Assembly (NCBI GenBank): GCA_035718085.1
Contig: DASTHS010000139.1
Span: 1 to 18,573, forward strand
From: DASTHS01 sp035718085
GTDB lineage: Bacteria; Actinomycetota; Acidimicrobiia; Acidimicrobiales; Palsa-688
Reading direction: 5' to 3'
DNA length: 18,573 bases
Shown here one piece after another: positions 14,955-18,573 of the stretch. The notes under the pieces were generated by a model that was not told the origin of the DNA, did not search any database, and was given only the letters and a program-made list of their open reading frames with translations. Both the position numbers and the translations under genes were made by a program. Position 1 is the first letter of the stretch. Every line of letters starts with the position of its first letter.

Positions 14955-14977
14955 GGCGCAGGGGTTTCCCCTGCGCC
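14955..14977. promoter_or_regulatory. Perfect 10-3-10 palindrome, candidate operator between mrp and the sufR-like gene
   Basis: The arm GGCGCAGGGG is followed by TTT and then its exact inverse complement, CCCCTGCGCC. The 23-bp element ends 6 nt before the TAGAAT -10 of the regulator gene and thus covers its -35 region. It begins 28 nt before the mrp ATG. A dimeric winged-helix regulator could bind here and control both genes. It differs from the SufR sites I know of in cyanobacteria and mycobacteria. As RNA it would also form a strong hairpin in a mrp leader. Confidence 0.65.
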
Positions 14978-14983
14978 GGTAGG

Positions 14984-14990
14984 TAGAATA
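14984..14990. promoter_or_regulatory. -10 box TAGAAT (plus), with TATTCT on the opposite strand
   Basis: TAGAAT at 14984-14989 lies 6 nt before the GTG at 14996, so the regulator is probably transcribed leaderless. Shifted by one base, the minus strand reads TATTCT (14990-14985), which could serve mrp with a start near 14978. This would be a symmetric, bidirectional promoter core. The plus-strand reading is the firmer one. Confidence 0.55.
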
Positions 14991-14995
14991 CCGGG

Positions 14996-15730
14996 GTGGC
15001 CCAGCTAGCCCCCGAGGCGCTGACCGACGCGGAGTTCTCGGCGGCGGTCGCTGCGGTCACCTCGGCGTTCGGCGACCCGACCCGGCGGCGCATCTACCTC
15101 CACGTCCGGGCCGCGGCCGACGAGGGCGTCACCGCCTCCGACGTGGCCGGCGAGTTCGGCCTCCACGCCAACGTGGCCCGCCACCACCTCGACAAGCTGG
15201 CGGCGGGCGGCTACCTCGACGTGCAGGTGACCCGACCGGAGGCCAAGGGCGCGGGCCGGCCGTCGAAGCGCTACCGCACCGCCGTCGGCGGGGTCGAGGC
15301 GCTCGGGGTCCCCAAGCGGGGCGACGACCTGCTCATCGTGCTGCTCGGTCGGGCCTTGGCCCTGCTGCCCGAGCACGAGGCCACGGCCATGGCCGAGCAG
15401 GTCGGCGAGGAGCACGGCCGCCGACTGGCTGCGCAGATGTCGTCGGCCGACGGGCGTCGCTCGTTCCGCACGGCCCTGCACGCCATCGCCGACGCCCTGA
15501 CCGCCCACGGCTTCGACGCCCACGCCGAGGCGCGCGCCGGCGGTCTGGCGCTGGTCAACAACAGCTGCCCGTTCTTCGCCACCGCCCAGCAGAACCCCGT
15601 GATCTGCGCCGTCGACCGGGGCATGGTGCGGGGCATGCTCGCTGGCCTCTACGGCCGTCCCGTGCCCGCCACCGGGGCGACGTCGCGGGCTCTCGGCGAC
15701 GAGGCCTGCGTCACCGTCACCGAGCCCTGA
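14996..15730 (+). CDS. sufR: SufR-like Fe-S-binding transcriptional repressor (ArsR/DeoR-type winged helix)
   Basis: A 244-residue regulator. The N-terminal winged helix-turn-helix has FGDPTRRRIYLHVRAA, then ASDVAGEFGLHANVARHHLDKLAAGGYLDV and a basic wing GAGRPSKRYR. The C-terminal sensor domain carries NNSCPFFATAQQNPVIC (C191-X12-C204) and GDEAC (C238), the three-cysteine pattern of SufR, which holds an Fe-S cluster and represses suf genes when cluster supply is adequate. The C204 to C238 interval (33 residues) seems a few residues longer than I recall for mycobacterial SufR. The leaderless GTG follows TAGAAT by 6 nt, and a 23-bp palindrome covers its -35, suggesting autorepression. A cysteine desulfurase follows after 4 nt, supporting an Fe-S role. 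No sufBCD genes are visible here. Confidence 0.82.
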   Translation: MAQLAPEALTDAEFSAAVAAVTSAFGDPTRRRIYLHVRAAADEGVTASDVAGEFGLHANVARHHLDKLAAGGYLDVQVTRPEAKGAGRPSKRYRTAVGGVEALGVPKRGDDLLIVLLGRALALLPEHEATAMAEQVGEEHGRRLAAQMSSADGRRSFRTALHAIADALTAHGFDAHAEARAGGLALVNNSCPFFATAQQNPVICAVDRGMVRGMLAGLYGRPVPATGATSRALGDEACVTVTEP

Positions 15731-15734
15731 CCCG

Positions 15735-16883
15735 GTGCCCACCCGGGCCTACCTCGACCACGCGTCGGCGTCACCGCTGCGACCGGAGGCGCGCGCCGCG
15801 GTGCTGGCCTGGCTCGACGCCGCCGACCCCGGGCGCATGCACATCGAGGGTCGCATGGCCCGGGCCGCGCTCGAGGCGGCCCGGGAATCCGTCGCCGGGC
15901 TGCTCGGCGCCGCGCCGCGGTCGGTGGTGTTCACCTCCGGTGGCACCGAGGCGCTCAACGCCGCGGTCGTCGGTGCGGTGGCGCGCGCCCGCCAGCGGGG
16001 CGTCGAGCGGCCCGAGGTGGTGGTGCCGGCCGTCGAATGGTCGTCGGTCGCAGCGGCCGCCGCCAGGGTGGCGACGGTCGTGCCCGTCGGCGTCGACGGT
16101 GACGGCGCCGTCGACCCGGCCGCCCTCGCCGCCGCCGTCACCCCTGCAACCGCCCTCGTGAACTGCCAGTGGGCCAACCACGAGGTCGGCACCGTGCAAC
16201 CCGTTCGTGAGGTCGTCGAGGCGTGCCGCGACCGGGGCGTGCCGGTGCACGTCGATGCCTGCGCCGCCGCCGGGCACCTGCCCATCGCCTTCGACGCCCT
16301 GGGCGCCGACCTGCTGTCGGTGTCGGCCGCCAAGATGGGCGGCCCGCACGGCGCCGGCGCCCTGCTCGTGCGGCGGGGCCTGCGGGTGCCCCCCCTGCTG
16401 CTCGGCGGCGCCCAGGAACGCGACCGGCGCGCCGGGCTGGAGGACGTCGCCGGCCAGGCCGGCTTCGGCGCGGCGGCCGAGGTCCTGGCGGCGTCGCTCG
16501 AGGCCGAGGCGGCGGCGGCCCGTGAGCGGGTCGGCCGGCTGCGGGCGGCGGCCCTGGCCGTGCCCGGCGTGCACGCCCTGGGTCCGGCGTCGCCCGGAGG
16601 GAGGCTGCCCCACCTGCTGTGCCTGCTGGTCGACGGGGTGGAGGCCGAGGCGGTGCTGCTCGGCCTCGATCAGGCCGGCGTCGCCGCCCACTCGGGCAGC
16701 GCCTGCTCGTCGGAGACCCTCGAGCCGTCACCGGTGCTCGAGGCCATGGGCGTGGCCGCCGAGCGCTCGCTGCGCCTCTCGGTGGGCTGGTCGACCACCG
16801 ACGCCGACATCGAGCTGGCCTGCGCTGCGTTCCCTGCGGTCGTCGGCCGGCTGCGTGCGCTGGCCGGGAGCGGGGGGGCCTAA
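15735..16883 (+). CDS. IscS/NifS-like cysteine desulfurase (class V PLP fold) with altered active-site residues
   Basis: A 382-residue class V PLP protein starting at GTG 15735, 4 nt after the sufR-like stop, so the two are co-transcribed. Family blocks are YLDHASASPLRPEA, FTSGGTEALNAAVVG, ANHEVGTVQPV and VDACAAAGHLPI. The Schiff-base lysine is K200 in SAAKMGGPHGAGALLVRRG, and the persulfide loop has Cys324 in HSGSACSSETLEPS. Such enzymes take sulfur from cysteine for Fe-S clusters and tRNA thiolation. Two usual residues differ: the PLP-stacking His (His104 of E. coli IscS) aligns with W102 (AVEWSSV), and the His before the catalytic Lys is Ala199. Activity may therefore be altered, or the substrate different. 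Its stop overlaps the stop of convergent ccmI by 3 nt. Confidence 0.85.
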   Translation: MPTRAYLDHASASPLRPEARAAVLAWLDAADPGRMHIEGRMARAALEAARESVAGLLGAAPRSVVFTSGGTEALNAAVVGAVARARQRGVERPEVVVPAVEWSSVAAAAARVATVVPVGVDGDGAVDPAALAAAVTPATALVNCQWANHEVGTVQPVREVVEACRDRGVPVHVDACAAAGHLPIAFDALGADLLSVSAAKMGGPHGAGALLVRRGLRVPPLLLGGAQERDRRAGLEDVAGQAGFGAAAEVLAASLEAEAAAARERVGRLRAAALAVPGVHALGPASPGGRLPHLLCLLVDGVEAEAVLLGLDQAGVAAHSGSACSSETLEPSPVLEAMGVAAERSLRLSVGWSTTDADIELACAAFPAVVGRLRALAGSGGA

Positions 16884-17707
16884 CCGCCGACCGGCCCGCC
16901 GGCGCCGGCCGCCGAGGTCGGCGGTGCGCTCGTCGGGGTCGGCGCCTGCTGGCGGGCCAGGCCGGCCCGGGCGTCGGCGAGCGCTGCCTGCACCTTGGTC
17001 ACCAACGACGGGTCCGGGTCGTGCCCCAGGTACCACTGCAGGTCGCCGGCCGCGTCCGCGAAGTCGGCCTCGGAGAGGTAGGCGACGCCCCGGTAGACCC
17101 GGGCCGGGGGGTAGTCGGGGCTCGTCTGCACCGCCCGGTCGAGCAGCCCGATGCCCTGGCGGAGCAGGTTCGGCTGCTGGGTCTGGGCGAGGATCCAGCC
17201 CTCCTGGGTGAGGGCGACCGGCTGGTTCGGGTCGGTGGCGAGCACCGCCGCGTAGTCCTTGATGGCCGCGACGCCGTCACCCTTGGCCGAGGCAGCCGCC
17301 CCGGCGGCCAGCAGCTGGGCGGTGCGCTCGGCGCCGACGGCCGACCCCGTGGCCACGCCGCTCGGCAGGCGGCTCCCGCTCGAGCGCAGGGCGAGCCCGC
17401 CCAGCCCGGCGGCGACGACGACGGCAGCGGCGACGGCCGCGACGAGCTTCCGGCGTCGGCGGAGGCGCGGCTCGGCGCCCGCGGCCGGTCGACCGCCGGA
17501 CCGGTCGTCGGCCGGCGCCCCGGGGGTGACCTCGCCGGCGGCCACGACGGGGGCGTCGAGGGCGGCGAGGCGGGCGGCGTAGCTGGCCCGCAGCTCACGC
17601 CAGTCGCGGTCGCTGAGGTCGCCGGCGTCGTGCTCGACGTCGAGGTCGGCCAGCGACCGTTGGAGGAAGGCGCGGTCCTCGTCGACCCGCCCGTCGCGCA
17701 CGCTCAC
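16880..17707 (-). CDS. CcmI-like cytochrome c biogenesis protein (membrane anchor plus TPR domain)
   Basis: From the GTG at 17707 the product has 275 residues. The N-terminus RAFLQRSLADLDVEHDAGDLSDRDWRELR (in pieces, residues 12-40) is typical of proteins encoded beside CcmH. One hydrophobic helix (about 88-108) follows an Arg-rich RLRRRRK, so the N-terminus should be cytoplasmic. The rest holds TPR-like helices (AIKDYAAVLATDPNQPVAL, GIGLLDRAVQTSPDYPPARV, DAAGDLQWYLGHDPDPSL) facing the periplasm, and a Pro/Thr/Ser/Ala tail. CcmI-type TPRs hold apocytochrome c for haem ligation. It overlaps ccmH by 4 nt (GTGA). The long open frame to 18142 joins an out-of-frame shadow of ccmH. The function call rests mainly on the neighbours. 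Confidence 0.75.
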   Translation of the reverse strand: MSVRDGRVDEDRAFLQRSLADLDVEHDAGDLSDRDWRELRASYAARLAALDAPVVAAGEVTPGAPADDRSGGRPAAGAEPRLRRRRKLVAAVAAAVVVAAGLGGLALRSSGSRLPSGVATGSAVGAERTAQLLAAGAAASAKGDGVAAIKDYAAVLATDPNQPVALTQEGWILAQTQQPNLLRQGIGLLDRAVQTSPDYPPARVYRGVAYLSEADFADAAGDLQWYLGHDPDPSLVTKVQAALADARAGLARQQAPTPTSAPPTSAAGAGGPVGG

Positions 17708-18159
17708 GCGCCGCCGTCCGACGGTGGGCCGCCGGCGGGAGCGGCCACGAGGGGGGCGCGCACCGAGCGGCGCCAGCGGGCGAAGGCGACGCCGAGGCCG
17801 GCGGCCGCCGCCACCCCGACGACGCCGGGCAGCACCCACACGACCAGGCTGACGCCCGAGGCCGGCGGCTTCTCGAGGATGCTGACCCCATAGGACCGCT
17901 CGAGGTCGGAGAGCACCGTGGCGGCCGGGAGGCCGGCGCCGAGCTCGGCGGAGATCTGTGCCCGGATGGCCACCGCCGCCGGCGTCTGCGACTGGGCGGC
18001 CGACTCGCCCTGGCACACCGGGCAGCGCACCTGCTCGGCGAGCTGCTGGCTGCGCGCGGCCAGCGACGGGGCCCCTGGGCGGGCCGCGCCGACCACCAGC
18101 GCGGTGAAGATCACCAGCAGTGAGGCCGCCCACACGCCCCAACGGCGCACGACGCTCAC
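17704..18159 (-). CDS. ccmH: CcmH/CycL cytochrome c maturation thiol-oxidoreductase
   Basis: The GTG at 18159 gives 151 residues and overlaps the stop of the upstream thioredoxin-like gene by 4 nt; GTG 18150 is an alternative. Residues 7-26 are an N-terminal membrane segment or signal. The redox motif RCPVCQGESAAQS has C46 and C49, followed by AVAIRAQISAELGAG and SYGVSILEKPP, all typical of CcmH. A second membrane helix (VVWVLPGVVGVAAAAGLGVAF) ends the protein with a short basic tail. CcmH keeps the apocytochrome c CXXCH thiols reduced for haem attachment in system I. Its neighbours ccmG-like and ccmI-like support this. Key cysteines are intact. Confidence 0.9.
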   Translation of the reverse strand: MSVVRRWGVWAASLLVIFTALVVGAARPGAPSLAARSQQLAEQVRCPVCQGESAAQSQTPAAVAIRAQISAELGAGLPAATVLSDLERSYGVSILEKPPASGVSLVVWVLPGVVGVAAAAGLGVAFARWRRSVRAPLVAAPAGGPPSDGGA

Positions 18160-18573
18160 GACGCCGGGAACTCCCCGGTCAGCTTCTCGAGGTCGCGGGC
18201 CACGACCCCCCCGGTGACCTTGGCGACCACCCGCCCCTCCGGGTCGACCAGGTACGACTCGGGCAGGCCACCGACACCCCACCGCACCGACGCCTGGGGG
18301 TCGTCGACGACCGGCCAGGGGGCGTGGCGGGCGGCGAGGAAGCGCCGGAGGTTGGCGAGGTCGGCGTGGTCGTAGCTGACCGTGACGATGGCCGGGGGCG
18401 CCGACCCGCCCGTGCGCGCCGCGTCGGCGGCGAAGGTGAGCAGCTGGGGGGTCTCCTGCTGGCAGGGCACGCACCACGACGCCGCGAAGTTCACCAGCAC
18501 CCACCGCCCGGCGTAGCTCGACAGGCTGACCGTGGTGCCGGCCTGGTCGGGGCCGGCCAGGGCGGGGGCCGCC
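18156..18573 (-). CDS. CcmG/TlpA/ResA-like membrane thioredoxin (5' end cut by window)
   Basis: The frame runs in from the right edge; the visible part is about 138 residues. It reads APALAGPDQAGTTVSLSSYAG before the thioredoxin strand WVLVNFAASWCVPCQQETP, whose CVPC is the active-site disulfide. Later parts (AIVTVSYDHADLANLRRFL, GGLPESYLVDPEGRVVAKV) contain the cis-Pro loop of TlpA/CcmG proteins. The N-terminal signal or anchor lies outside the window. The stop overlaps the ccmH start (GTGA), so this is the thiol-reductant that regenerates CcmH and apocytochrome c. The internal GTG at 18500 is not the true start, because the domain continues upstream of it. Confidence 0.87.
   Translation of the reverse strand, partial: AAPALAGPDQAGTTVSLSSYAGRWVLVNFAASWCVPCQQETPQLLTFAADAARTGGSAPPAIVTVSYDHADLANLRRFLAARHAPWPVVDDPQASVRWGVGGLPESYLVDPEGRVVAKVTGGVVARDLEKLTGEFPAS

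Noticed and set aside
17708..18142. Fusion of CcmI with an upstream domain
   Set aside because: The extra residues are ccmH read in the wrong frame; the GTGA overlap at 17704-17707 marks the real start.
1..18573. CRISPR arrays, insertion sequences, tRNA or rRNA genes
   Set aside because: No spaced direct repeats, transposase motifs, terminal inverted repeats or tRNA-like cloverleaf were found on reading both strands.

Overview
This is a very GC-rich window (GTG starts, tightly packed genes, many 1-23 nt gene overlaps) that looks like a chromosomal segment of an actinobacterium. WhiB1, the PdtaS-type histidine kinase, the SigF-like sigma factor, the DUF3107 protein and the paired ArsA/Get3-like ATPases are actinobacterial hallmarks. 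A CcmG/CcmH/CcmI set of cytochrome c maturation genes, unusual for most Actinobacteria, points to a deep-branching class such as Acidimicrobiia. That taxonomic guess is inference. I see no mobile element, rRNA, tRNA or CRISPR array. Nineteen protein genes fill almost the whole window, and the longest non-coding gap is about 220 bp.

Layout. 1-2794 (minus): an etfB-etfA electron-transfer flavoprotein operon followed by a truncated gulonolactone/arabinonolactone-oxidase-like flavoprotein. 2976-5158 (plus): an RsbW-like anti-sigma protein overlapping its SigF/SigB-type sigma factor, then a YegS/diacylglycerol-kinase-like lipid kinase. 5159-5378 is a structured intergenic region with a perfect 14-nt palindrome, nested inverted repeats and a CRP-like site just before whiB1 (5379-5669). 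whiB1 converges on pdtaS (5718-7187, minus), an order I also recall from Mycobacterium tuberculosis. 7263-9635 (minus): DUF3107 protein, then two overlapping ArsA/Get3-like ATPases. 9724-12253 (plus): a dGTPase-like HD hydrolase and a class III aminotransferase.

12266-14926 (minus): an Mrp/ApbC-type P-loop protein, then a probably Tat-exported sulfite-oxidase-fold molybdoenzyme and a four-histidine cytochrome b561, which together look like a periplasmic redox enzyme and its membrane electron donor. Divergent from mrp, 14996-16883 (plus) encodes a SufR-like Fe-S-sensing repressor (CX12C plus a third Cys) and an IscS/NifS-like cysteine desulfurase with unusual active-site substitutions. The mrp/sufR gap holds a perfect 10-3-10 palindrome just upstream of a TAGAAT -10 box, a strong candidate operator. 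16880-18573 (minus): ccmI, ccmH and a truncated CcmG/TlpA-like thioredoxin, each overlapping the next by 4 nt, part of a system-I cytochrome c maturation operon that continues off the right edge.

The most promising unit is the Fe-S module at 13745-16883: a SufR-like sensor, an aberrant desulfurase and a cysteine-poor Mrp around one palindromic operator, with no other suf genes in view. whiB1, itself an Fe-S protein, carries a near-consensus CRP box in its own leader.
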